A stretch of DNA of 64,000 bases, from positions 1,054,001-1,118,000 of the forward strand of contig JAGYXB010000160.1 in NCBI GenBank assembly GCA_022495005.1. The letters run 5' to 3'. The notes under the pieces are model-generated. The model saw only the letters and a program-made list of their open reading frames with translations, had not been told where the DNA came from and searched no databases. The DNA comes from Rhyacophila brunnea. Lineage: Eukaryota; Arthropoda; Insecta; Trichoptera; Rhyacophilidae. Shown here one piece after another: positions 10,735 through 20,519 of this stretch. The translations under genes and the position numbers were made by a program. Within the stretch, counting starts at the first letter, position 1. Each line of letters starts with the position of its first letter.

Positions 10735-11256
10735 CAGTGGCCAAGGACGGAGGTAGGCTGTTAAGCCGTAAATAGTTCACATTAAACTTTGTCAGTCATT
10801 TGTATTTGTTTTCATTGAAATAAGACTTCAATTTACTTAATGGTGCTGGTTAGTTTTTAAAATCAAATTAAACCATTCGAAAACCGGGCAATAGCTAACA
10901 ATAGTCAAAAAATACTCGTATATCTATAAAATATCTAAAATTATGCAATTAAATAATACATAACTTTGACTATTTTATAGATATAATAATATTTTTTATC
11001 TATTATAGTTTGGTTGAGGCAGGGCTCTAATAAGTATGAATGAAAAAGTGTGCACAATTTTATCGCATCGTCCAGAATATAGCAAAACTATTATGGTTTG
11101 GTTTAGGCAGGGTTTAATTGATTTTTAAAAACTAACCAATACCAACTGTAAATTGTAGTGTCAGTATACAATAAAAACAAATACGTATGACTAACAAAGT
11201 TTAATGTGCACTATTTACGGTGGATCTTAACAGCCTACCTCCAACCTTCGGTACTG
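10735..11256. mobile_element. Inverted-repeat element (family C) in the unit A leader intron
   Basis: The left arm begins CAGTGGCCAAGGACGGAGG and continues TAGGCTGTTAAG, CATTAAACTTTG and TGGTTAGTTTTTAAAA. The right arm (about 11100-11256) carries the same blocks inverted, ending CCTACCTCCAACC and GTACTG. Arms are about 130-150 bp, so a large hairpin is possible. The 5'-CAGTGGC end resembles hAT elements. Flanking 8-mers do not match here. Homologues sit at the same place in units B (20360-22958), C (30177) and D (61909-62628). Confidence 0.7.
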
Positions 11257-11394
11257 AATTGTCTGGCATTGATATTGTCAAAGGTTGAGATCTTCTGCTA
11301 GCTCGCTGCGCAGTCGGCGGCGCCGAATCGTCTCATTCCCGTACAGGGGTCCATTTTTGTTTCTAATCAAATCAGTTTCCAAAAAGAAAATGTA

Positions 11395-11905
11395 TCATTT
11401 TGATACTCAATATAATAATTACAAGATAAAAAGAACTTTTAATATACAACGTTTTTAAATTTTCTGTTAAATTATTAAGCTCATTATGCTCAAACTTGTA
11501 CTTCATATGAAGTAAAAAAAAAAAAACAAATAAACAAAATATAGAATACTGAAATGTCATTTGACATTTCATTTTGATTTCCATGGTATAATTCCACGTA
11601 TATATGAATATTTTAGTTTCTAGGACCACCCCCTTAGCAACCAATAATAGTCTTTTATTTTTTACGGATTTTTCTGAAATAACTTTCCATACAAAACAGA
11701 ATTAACTGAAAATGAATTCAATTCTGCTTAAAGATGACTAAAAGTATCAAAAGAATGCATTGGAATCGTGTTCTGATATATTCTAAAAGTTTCAAAATGT
11801 CTAGCTAGTCGGGAAGTTAGTTAAAAATCGATCGCAAGATTTGTACTGGACAAAAAACCACCGGACAAACAAGAATACGAGCTAATAAAAGCGTTGTACT
11901 TTTAT
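11395..11905. mobile_element. Family B miniature element
   Basis: It starts ATAATTACAAGATAAAAAG, has ATACAACGTTTTTAAATTTTC just inside, and ends AATACGAGCTAATAAAAGCG then TTGTA. Full copies are at 19258-19704, 23362-23830 (reverse) and 34508-34983. Only very short inverted ends (TTACAA) are visible, with ACAACGTTTTT shared subterminally. There is no coding sequence. The superfamily is unknown. Comparison of 23.4 and 34.5 kb with their paralogous sites shows the family has moved. Confidence 0.7.
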
Positions 11906-12096
11906 ATTATTGTTTGATCCAATCTAGTTGTTAAGAAAAATATGACATAACTTGTATCATATTATGTTGGTTAAAAATATTATTTACTCACGAGCTCTTC
12001 AATTATTGTGTATTGAGTTTTGTTTACTGCAGGTTCTTTTATTTACTATTCATAACTGAATATTACTATAGTTCTGAATAAATAAATAGTTCACAG

Positions 12097-13351
12097 GAAT
12101 CTCCATCAATGAAGACGCAGGTATTCCTTGCGCTGTTGTTGTGTATGTGCGAAGTAGTTCTAATAACCTTGGCTGACGATGACCACAGCAACTTTGACAT
12201 CGACGCCCACCTCGCGGACGAAATGCTCCTTAAGAATGACCTCAAGTGCTTGATGGATGAAGGGCCATGTTTACAGGAAGGAAAATACTTTAGAAGTGAG
12301 ATCATCAGTTTTTAAGCCAAATTTTTCATTTCGTATGATTATAAAAATAAATCTTTAAAATAATACTACGTTTTAAAAACTCATACTATTTGCAATAAAT
12401 ATTTTTTGTTTGATTGTAATGATCTTTGTTTTTGATAAAATTTTGAACTGATAATGCATTCATTCCCTTGTCACAGACACCTTCAATGAAGGCCGTAAAG
12501 CTGTGATTATATTATGATGCACGTCGCACCCTATCACGTGAAGTCACAGTCAGCTGCCGCTATGAGAAAAAAAGTGTGTAATATCGTTTTTCTTGGTATT
12601 TAAAATGTTATCAGACTGATGCTCCCATCCCGTAGCACATCGTGAACCTTTAAAATATAATCATTGTCAGTTAGAAAAATCTGTCGAAATCAGAATGCAG
12701 TGCAGTTCAACGTGAAGTGACCTCATTGTTGTTTTAGTGATTACGGCATGGGAGCATCAGTCTGGTAACATCTTTAAATACACCAAGAACAACAACATTA
12801 AATACTTTTTCCTGTAGCGGCAGCCCGTGACAGTAGGCGACATGCACCTCAATTTGGGTCGCGCTTTTGTCATATAAACATTTACAAACTTTCTTTTACA
12901 AAGTTCGGGGTTGTTTATAAAATTATTGATTATAATTTTAACAATTAGGAAACATCAATAAAACGATTTAATTATAAAACCAGACTATAATAAAACTATT
13001 TTGACTAAGTATGCGAGATAGTTTTGCACTTAATTTGAAGGATTTTCAATAGTCGTCACTCTAAATAATTAATAAATTTGTTTTTTAATTGTGTCACCCG
13101 GTCAATTAATATATTATAACACTGTTTATGTTTATATATTATAATATTCTTTTATTAATCTTATTGTAGGTATACTAACTGAGGTTCTAAAAACATCGTG
13201 TGCAAAATGTACTCCAGCGCTAGTGGGTATCGCGACGAAGATGTGTACGTTCATCAAGGCCAACAAACCAGAAGATTGGGACAATCTGATTGAAAAATAC
13301 AACCTACGAAGAATCTCCAGACAGTTTGAGAGCTCAGCCGATATAAGATAA
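12097..13351 (+). CDS. Chemosensory protein (CSP/OS-D family), unit A, two coding exons
   Basis: A secreted odorant/lipid-binding protein of the insect CSP family. Coding exon 1 is 12109-12295 and exon 2 is 13170-13351; the donor is GTGAG at 12296 and the acceptor TTGTAG ends at 13169. The join is phase 1 and gives 122 residues, the usual CSP size. The signal peptide (MKTQVFLALLL...) ends near residue 22 at LA/DDD. The four-cysteine signature is exact: C-X6-C (KCLMDEGPC), 18 residues, then C-X2-C (SCAKC). Odd points are an acidic N-terminus lacking the usual YTTKYD-type start and an extra Cys in exon 2 (TKMCTF). The exon begins at 12097 after a TTCACAG acceptor, implying a 5' UTR intron from the leader at 10.64 kb. 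AATAAA lies at 13471. The intron position matches the CSP family. All exons look intact. Confidence 0.92.
12516..12851. mobile_element. Long inverted-repeat element in the CSP unit A intron
   Basis: Arms of about 78 bp at roughly 12553-12631 and 12747-12825 are inverted copies: the left reads GCTGCCGCTATGAG, GTTTTTCTTGG, GACTGATGCTCCCAT and the right reads ATGGGAGCATCAGTCTGG through GTAGCGGCAGC. The outer ends are related to ATGCACGTCGC / GCGACATGCAC. A fragment with GATGCACGTCGCG recurs at 29650 just upstream of unit C. It is noncoding and would form a stable hairpin in the pre-mRNA. Confidence 0.65.
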
Positions 13352-13591
13352 TCGATGATAATGCCAAATTTAACTCCCAATATTATACATATATTGGGAG
13401 TTAAATTTTATATATATATTTTGTATTATAACATTTTTTGTTATATTAAAAATAATTACTTAACTACTTAAATAAATTTTGTAAAACATGCATGAATCGA
13501 TCGAAGGGGATTCAAACTTAAGTTATGGTTGATTGTTCTTATTATTTAAGCTATTGATCCGTCTATGACAATGTCTAATGTAATTATAATA

Positions 13592-14045
13592 ATATAATAT
13601 TCTTCTTGGTCGTACCATCGTGGCTGAGGATTGTGACCACGTTTGCATTTTTCCATCCTTTGAGCGACCAAGACTTTCCATCCCTCTTGATCTTCCGCTT
13701 CTCTCAGGGCAGAATGGATGATGCCAGTTAGCTCCTTTACATAGTCGCTCTAGCGCGCAGACGGTCTTCCTCTGCTTCGCCTTCCCACCAAAACCATCAG
13801 TCTCTCTAGGTTGTCCAGTCCGCGAAGGACAATATGTCCACAAAACTGCAGAAAGTATCTCAGACATATTGTCGAGAGCCGTTCTTTTATCTGCAGTCTC
13901 TGGATAATTGATTGGTTCGTCCTGTGTTCTGTCCAAGAAATACGAAGCATTCGGCGCCAATTCCACATCTCGAAGGCACCAATTGCCTTCGGCTCCATTG
14001 CCTTCAGGGTCTATGACTCGACTCCGTATAAAAAATATGGACACT
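13592..14045 (-). pseudogene. RTE-like LINE C-terminal fragment
   Basis: On the minus strand, two overlapping frames give the RTE-type tail: FEMWNWRRMLRISWTEHRTN, then CLRYFLQFCGHIVLRG and GRRSRGRPSA. The blocks are split by frameshifts. The 3' end runs into an AAGAAGAATATTATATT tail at about 13590-13605. Only the region after the reverse transcriptase is left. It lies 240 bp downstream of the CSP exon 2 stop and about 120 bp past its AATAAA. Confidence 0.75.
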
Positions 14046-14694
14046 AATGTTTGTACAAGCAAAATAATAACATTACCTATTTACGCAATTTTGTTTTTTT
14101 TTGACAGTGTCGTCAGGAGTTATCCTATATAGTATATATTATAATAACAGCAGATACCTACGCATTTGGTCAGTGGACGAAGTAGGTTCCAATGGGATCT
14201 TTTTACTTAAATATGTTGTTTTGAGGTTCAAATGACAAGAGCACATACCCGGAGAGTGAAATATGTTAAAGATCTACCATCGTAAGTTGGCAGCCGGTCG
14301 AATTTGAAACTAAAATTGTCTATCGAGGATAAATTTGTTACAAATGCCATTTAATTTTACAACATGTTTCTACTACTACAGAAATCTACTACCAATAAAA
14401 AATTATAAATTACCATTTTTTGTTAGTTATGGTAATATTCTCAATGTCATACTAGCGCCCTCGCTGAAATGCCAATTTATGATGGTAGATCTATAGTTCA
14501 ACTTTTTATCTAAAACTTTTTATAATAATTATGTATTTTCAATATTTTTTTAAATCTCATACTATATTCAGTAGGTACCGAATACCTAAAAATATGTATT
14601 TTTAATTATATTATAACAATGTTATAATATTATGAAGAAATTTCATGAGAAAAATTTGCATCTGGTGTATGGCGTTAAATCTAGTGTTTTCTTA
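14046..14694. other. No recognisable feature
   Basis: AT-rich sequence between a LINE fragment and the 348-bp element. No ORF with family resemblance and no repeat partner was noticed. Confidence 0.4.
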
Positions 14695-15042
14695 AGCGTC
14701 AATTACATTGAGCTTCTTTACGAGCTGTTTGTTGCCGAATTTAAAAGCGGGCGATTCAGCTACTGCGATTTGATGATTACACACAAAACTTTCCATTCGC
14801 TGAGAAACCACAAGCCAGCGACTATTTTGACAGAACGTAGTTCGTTTTTTTACCGGGAGGTTGCTACTGCGCTCTACTGCGCAGACGCAGTAGGCCCACA
14901 CGCTGTTGACCGGGTTTCAACTTTTCTCGGTAGAGTGTTTAGAACCTGCTTCTTAGCTTGTTCGATGATTACACTAGGCGACTTTACAGGCAGATTGTAG
15001 ATTCGCCAACAAACAGCTGGTAAAGAACCTCAACCTGACGCT
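14695..15042. mobile_element. 348-bp inverted-repeat element with TTA target duplication
   Basis: The ends are AGCGTCA and TGACGCT, extending into about 70-bp imperfect inverted repeats (GAGCTTCTTTACGAGCTG on the left against CAGCTGGTAAAGAACCTC on the right). TTA flanks both sides at 14692-14694 and 15043-15045. A second copy, cut by the window end, starts at about 63927 inside the CSP pseudogene. A 3-bp TTA duplication is typical of PIF/Harbinger-type elements, but the termini are not the classic ones. The open frame crossing it is accidental. Confidence 0.75.
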
Positions 15043-15045
15043 TTA

Positions 15046-15713
15046 CACCCCAAATAGTTTTTTTTTGCTTGAATATCTTTTAAATAAAATAAATACTACA
15101 TAAAAAATGATGACTTAACATTTTACCTGTATTAATTCCATGATTTATTTTAATAGTTGTAAAACACGAAATTCAATGTAAATTATTATGATATTTTTTA
15201 TGTAGTTGTTTTTAAGCACTTCTGGATATGTAGGAATTATTTATCAAATGTTTGAAAGATATTTAAATGGATTTTGTATGTTAATTGAGAGCACGGATGT
15301 ATTATGCTCAAATTCTTCAAATTGAATTTTCAGTTTTAAAAACGACTAAAAAGTCAGTTGTTTGGTAAGTACCTCGATTTTAGCGTATTGATAACATGTC
15401 ATTCTGTAACATATTAATGTGCACTATAAATTTAGTGGGAATACCATGTTTCAAGTATTATGTGTTATTGGAAATGAAATAATACAATATGAATTTATAA
15501 TAAGGTTCATATTATATTATTTGAATCCACTACTTATACAATAGTGAGTGTAGTTGGGCAGATTCGAATGTTCCGCTTCAAATAAGAATTTGCGAAAGAG
15601 ATTTAAATACGTTGGGCAAGAGTCGATAGTGTGATATGAACAAAGGGATTTCAACTGCTTCCTGCCAGCGAGAATCGAAGGTTTACTGATAAGGTATGAT
15701 TAACTTGAGATTG
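15046..15713. other. No recognisable feature
   Basis: Low-complexity AT-rich sequence; no gene or paired repeat seen. Confidence 0.4.
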
Positions 15714-16376
15714 ATATTAAGCAGTAGCGCACCCAGGGGGGGGGCAGGGGGCCTTGGCCCCCCCAAAATATGAAAATCATCAGAATGATTTTACATATTG
15801 AAATCGAAAGCCAATAAACTATACCTTGGGCTTAGACAAACAACACGGCAAAAAATGATTGTAATTCTCCAGCACCCTTTTTAGTAATATTTCTTAGATT
15901 TTAATTTCTAATACAAAAATTTCGAAACACTAATCAGGTTTTTTTAGAAACCCGTTCCCTAATGAAATTCTCGGTGTCCACCCGAATTCCGGAGTGGTAT
16001 TCCGGTGGTGGTGGTGGTCATGGCTGGGGAGGGTTGACAGGGGTCTAGCCTGGGGGCCCGGCGTGTCGGGTTGACCAGATAAGTGAGATAAACACATTTC
16101 ATAAATTAGCTTTAATAGTAAAAAAAAGTCACCTGCGGCGCTATTATACTTCATGACTATGAACATTTTAATTTATATAAATGTCCAATATATTTTCTGA
16201 TTATTATGTGTCGACAACTCCATTATTAAAGTAGATGACGTACTGAAAATCGCCAATAATTCACTGTATAAGTACCCTCAATTTGAACTAAAACACAATT
16301 TGAAAAACGTTAATGTAGTGTTTCACACTGCCTTTAATCTAAGCGGTGGATAGGGGGCCCGTCAAATACCCTAGCC

Positions 16377-17164
16377 CAGTGGTCGGCAAACTCATTAGTC
16401 AATAGAGCCAAATATCAACAGTACAACGATTGAGATTTCTTTTGAGAGCCAAATTTCTTAAACTTAATTTATATACGTAGATAGTTTAGTCAAAGTCCTA
16501 ATTAAATTATAGGTAGGTACACTGAATAAAACTGAATATCATACGTAATAATGATCTTATTTATTAATAAAAATTAAATTGTAAGTAAGGTATCCATAAA
16601 ATTGAATCATGACAATGACTGACAAACTCAATGTGAATAATGGCCTTGCATCTCCTTGTAAAGTTTGGGTAAGTCAGGTTCGTATGTTGTTGATTTAATT
16701 TTAAACACGATTCCAGGTTCTCATCAATAAATCGATTTCTCAATTTACTCTTGATTTCCTCTCTTGGAAATCTTTTTACTAACCACAAAACTTGCAATAT
16801 TAACATTGTTGAAAGATTTTATTCAGTACCTAATTAAATACAGAACTTTATTTTTCTTGACTCTTCTCCTCAGCTGCTTTCTTCCTTGCATCATCGACAG
16901 AATATTTAGCGCAAAATTACGAGTTTTTAGTTGTAGTATCTCTCTAAATTTGAATGCGTCAATTTTTCCCGACACATAAATACAGGTCTGGAAGCCATTT
17001 AAGTTTTGAATAAACGCGAAGTCTCGGTCTATTCAACATTGTATTTACGGTTATCCTCTTCCATTTTCTTTGCTTCTTCTTTGTAGCCATGTCAAATATG
17101 ACAGAGAGCATCTGTGGCTGAGCCGCACTCAAGGGGCCAAAGAGCCGCAGTTTGCCGACCACTG
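16377..17164. mobile_element. Nested hAT element
   Basis: Termini CAGTGGTCGGCAAACT and AGTTTGCCGACCACTG are inverted, and the flanking 8-bp duplication CCCTAGCC is perfect (16369-16376 and 17165-17172). It lies inside the older hAT-like element at 15722-17704; the copy at 1642-2464 lacks it and shows the pre-insertion order. The internal transposase remnant is described separately. Confidence 0.93.
16564..16806 (-). pseudogene. hAT transposase C-terminal remnant
   Basis: A minus-strand frame contains SKLRNRFIDENLESCLKL followed by YPNFTRRCKAI and VSHCH. This resembles the end of ZBED/GTF2I-repeat-type hAT transposases (an LRxRLxDEHLxSCLRL block, then a YxPD...Kxxx-CQxSH tail). It starts at about the expected distance from the element's terminus. 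Most of the transposase is missing, so the element is nonautonomous. Confidence 0.55.
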
Positions 17165-17712
17165 CCCTAGCCCGAGGGCCCGTTTCAGGATGTGGGAGCC
17201 ATGGTCTAGGTACACCGAGTGCAATAGACAAAAGACCGATAAACGAGATATAAGGCTGTGTTGTATTGAGTAGGTTGTGTATAATTTAAAGGCAATAATA
17301 CTTTTCGTGTCCATTTTCAATTAATATGTTGGAACCTCAATATTAAAAAACCAAAAATCTGCAACATTCTGCGAAAAGAACGACTACACCCACTACGGTG
17401 GTGGTGTAAATCAAAAGAACATTTTTTTCGGTGGAATTCGGAACAAATATTGTATTGTTGTTTTAATTTAATAAAACGTAAATTTTTTTTTAGTACTTAT
17501 TCCACTTTTATTAAATAGATTAGGACCGGTTTCGTCCGCCTCAGAGGGATATTTTCAACTAGTTTAAAATGTCCCTATGTATATCGCCATGTATTGTGAA
17601 AATATGTAAAAATATTTATATGAAGAAGAAAAAGAGCCTATGGGACTAATTTACATTCTCCTCCTTGGCCCCCCCCCCAATAATAATTCCTGGGTGCGCC
17701 ACTGATATTAAG

Positions 17713-18293
17713 TACCTATTTTCAGGTCATATAACCCAAGACAATACAATGTAAAAATGTATATTGACATCTTTTAATGAATGTGAATTTTATGTTCCAA
17801 AAGTAGACATTTTTAAATATCTATAAACTGGCGTATGCATATAAAAGCAAACTGCATCCAAGCTATTGAATGCAAATATGCATGCATAAACCTAAAATTT
17901 AGGTTTATAAATAGAGTCCGTTGAATAGTGACGTCAAGTCGCTGACGTAATACGCGTCATGCCGTGAGTAATGTTACTAACTTTTAAATTTTGATTCCCC
18001 GATAATTAATTTAAAATTTTGAAATTGTGAATAGGTGTAAAAATGTGCAAAACGGTACCTACTATATAAATTTAATAATTATAAATGAATAATTATCATG
18101 AACTTTAAATAATTTATTTGTTATAATACGAGCATATTTATTTTATACTTCTTAATGCACAAAAGGATAAAGTATACCCAGTAAACATTTCCATAATATG
18201 GCAATACAGCTTGGCGGGCTCATTGAAAATATTGACATTTCCATCGATCCTCGATATCTGTATACATTTTTACAATTTTAGCATTTTACCATC
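17713..18293. other. No recognisable feature
   Basis: AT-rich, without a convincing ORF, RNA or repeat partner. Confidence 0.4.
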
Positions 18294-18401
18294 ATGAATC
18301 CATCGATAGCTCAACGACGACGGACAGTTAACTTCAATCAAGACGAACTAAACCTACTGAACGCTTGTTGTGATGAACTCATTTTAGACAAGGGACACTA
18401 A
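18294..18401 (+). CDS. Short ORF, possible exon remnant of a DNA-binding protein
   Basis: A 35-codon frame starts MNPSIAQRRRTVNF and continues NQDELNLLNACCDEL. It is preceded by a polypyrimidine-AG (TTACAATTTTAG) and a reasonable start context (ACCATCATGA). Base composition is far less AT-rich than the surroundings. The basic N-terminus and a tryptophan-less helix resemble the start of Myb/SANT-like proteins of Harbinger transposons, but this is a guess. It stops where a repeat (18402-18700) begins, so it may be truncated by that insertion. Confidence 0.3.
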   Translation: MNPSIAQRRRTVNFNQDELNLLNACCDELILDKGH

Positions 18402-18700
18402 CAGATCGCGCAGATCGCCGCCATTTTAAGTTTGGTGCGCATTCCTGTACGCATCTTCGTGACGTATGTGTTTTTTTATTCGGCCGATAAACTACTAACT
18501 GCGTTGAGTGCGGTTCGAGACTGTATGAATACGGCTGTAAGACAAGGCCTGAACAAAAACGATGCATAAGTGCGAGTGAGAAAGTATTCGCCACCCTTAT
18601 AATCTCTGCGATACGCGCTAGAGTAAGATAAAAGGTTTAAAGATGTGTGAGATAGTTTGCTATGGTGTCGCCGTCAAATCTTAGTTTGTTGCTTAACTAA
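18402..18700 (-). repeat. Inverted partial copy of the region upstream of CSP units A/D
   Basis: Read on the minus strand, this matches about 10270-10390: a GTATCGCAGAGATTATAAGGG block, then ACTCACTCGCACTTAT-like sequence and TTGTTCAGGCCTTG. It is a third, inverted and divergent copy of the segment found before the promoters of units A and D. No TATA box or leader exon follows in that orientation. Confidence 0.55.
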
Positions 18701-19257
18701 GTGTCGATAACCTGCGAGCGTGTGTGGCTAAAATTGATTTTTTTGTGTTAAACATAAAGTCGGTGGTAAATATTTTTAGTTAATTAAGTTAATTATCCGT
18801 ACTGATAAGCAAGAAGATGGTATTAAGTTTCATAGGTAAGTTGATACATGTTCGTGATAATTTATTTGTATATTATTATATATTTTAATATCAAATGACC
18901 TGGTGTTTCTTTAAAATAACTTAAATTATGGATATCTTTACCTAATGGTTGCAGTACGTTGCGTAACGTGATAGTCCACGACGTGCAGCAGAATATTATA
19001 ATCACAACTTTAGTGTCATTTGTTTTTCATGAGACCTTAACATGAAGTATCGGAGAGCTTCCTTTTAACAGTTTTATCACGCTAGGCATTGGCTATGCTA
19101 TACCATTAAAGTGCAATATTACTTACCAATATACTAATATTAGCTAATATTAATATATTACAAAAGGAATTATAAATATAATATTATTTATTTAAGATAT
19201 TTATCAAAATATTGCTATTTCGGTGACATACAATATTAATGTGTAAATAAAACACAT
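18701..19257. other. No supported gene
   Basis: It contains an ATG at 18817 followed after 19 nt by a good donor (ATAG/GTAAGT), which could be a tiny first exon, but I found no continuation. The rest is AT-rich and unrecognised. Confidence 0.3.
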
Positions 19258-19704
19258 AAATAATTACAAGATAAAAAGAACTTTTTATATACAACGTTTT
19301 TAAATTTTCGGTTGAATCATATAAACTTGACTTGACTAGCTTAAACGATCAAAAAAAAAATGAACTTGATATAAATACTGAATAATGAAATGTCATTCAT
19401 TTTCATATTGATTTCCATAGTAACGCACGTATATATTATTTAATAATTTTGTTGCTAGGACCCCCTAGCAACCAATAATGGTACCTAAATATTTTCATAC
19501 AAAACAGAATTAACTGAAAATGAATTCAATTCTACTTAAAGATGGCTAAAGTATTAAAAGAATGCATTGGCATCGTGTTCTGATATATTCTAAAAGTTTC
19601 AAATGTCTAGCTAGTCGGGAAGTTAGTTAAAAATCGATTGCAAGATTCGTACCGGACAAACAACCACCGGACAAATAAGAATACGAGCTTAGAAAAACGT
19701 TGTA
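19258..19704. mobile_element. Family B miniature element
   Basis: A complete copy running from ATAATTACAAGATAAAAAG to AAAAACGTTGTAA, in the same orientation as 11395-11905. It lies just upstream of CSP unit B. Confidence 0.75.
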
Positions 19705-19989
19705 ATAAAATACGTAATAAAACCATCGTAATACAAGGAACACACATTATAAAATAGGTAGGTAAGTAGATTATAAATATAATCACATCGTATAGGTTTA
19801 TTATTTATGTAGTTTCAACATTAAATTATTTAAAACCAATAAAGACATCTTATAAAAATAGTATCGAATCTAATTGGTATAGTACTATTTGCAAACTATC
19901 GCCGCATTTTGTAAGATACGCACAAATGTATTCCACGGTGAAAATATGTTCAACGAAGAACTCGTCATTTGATAAAATGTTATACGAAC

Positions 19990-20200
19990 TCATGTTTCAC
20001 GTACTGCGGCGCACGACTAAGTGTCCCACGATGAACTGCATACGTACAACTTACATGTAACCAATTAATTGGTACATAATACACCGATTTGTTTATATAC
20101 GCAGTAAAAAATTGTTTACCTGACCTTGCAAAATAAATTCAGATTTACTGCATTCTAAAAAAATGCAAATTTATTAAACCTGCTCTAATCTATACAAATT
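19990..20200 (+). promoter_or_regulatory. Upstream region of CSP unit B with a palindromic TAATTA site
   Basis: About 210 bp conserved with unit C. ACCAATTAATTGGT at 20060-20073 is a perfect 14-bp palindrome around a homeodomain-type TAATTA core, 168 bp before the predicted start. Conserved blocks TGTCCCACGATGAACTGCAT and ACCGATTTGTTTA flank it. Conservation across the two duplicates supports a regulatory role, but recent duplication alone could explain it. Confidence 0.5.
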
Positions 20201-20208
20201 TACACGTA

Positions 20209-20279
20209 TATAAATAGATGCGTCGAAAATATCAAGCATCAGTGTTATTTTGTTAATCTCTTTTGATAGAATCCAAAAG
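20209..20279 (+). promoter_or_regulatory. Core promoter and noncoding leader exon, CSP unit B
   Basis: TATAAATAG begins at 20209; ATCAGTG at 20238-20244 is an arthropod-style initiator with the start A at 20241, 32 bp downstream. The leader is 39 nt and ends AAAAG/GTAATT at 20279. No CSP coding exon follows before the paralogy breaks at 26.15 kb. It may be an orphan promoter or a distal alternative promoter for the CSP at 38.3 kb. Confidence 0.55.
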
Positions 20280-20519
20280 GTAATTATTTTAAAAATATTT
20301 TATTTTGTTTTCTTCACTTTAAGTACCTATGTATTTTTCATTGTATCCCTACTGTATCTCAGTGGCAAATGGTGGAGGTAGGCTGTTAAGATCCGACATA
20401 GATAATAGACATTAAACTTTGTTAGTCAGACGTATTTGTTTTTATTCAACTAAGACTACAACAGTTTACAGATGGTGTTGGTTAGTTTTTAAAAATCAAT
20501 AATTAAACCCTGCCTAATC

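Larger units (their letters stand above)
8020..12300 (+). repeat. Segmental duplicate of CSP unit A (partner 58770-63930)
   Basis: Colinear matches link this block with the end of the window. 8031-8160 matches 58778-58905, 8219-8430 matches 58975-59200, 10193-10330 matches 59225-60005 (minus insertions), 10331-11390 matches 61473-62785, and 11975-12245 matches 63655-63930. The RTE ORF at 8740-10020 is absent from the partner. The partner instead has a 655-bp Harbinger-like element and a composite LINE/RTE insert. The duplication therefore predates these insertions. Confidence 0.85.
15722..17704. mobile_element. G-run hAT-like element, copy 2, with 8-bp duplication
   Basis: Termini CAGTAGCGCACCCAGG and CCTGGGTGCGCCACTG are flanked by a perfect 8-bp duplication ATATTAAG (15714-15721 and 17705-17712), which identifies the group as hAT-like. 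The interior is noncoding and colinear with 1642-2464. It is interrupted by another hAT element (16377-17164) and also has an extra segment (17190-17640) related to 1-1045. Confidence 0.88.

Noticed and set aside
14632..15000. 122-codon plus-strand frame
   Set aside because: It runs across the inverted-repeat element at 14695-15042 and owes its length to the element's arms; no domain is visible.
18817..18835. ATG plus donor (ATAG/GTAAGT) as a tiny first coding exon
   Set aside because: No downstream exon or promoter could be found.
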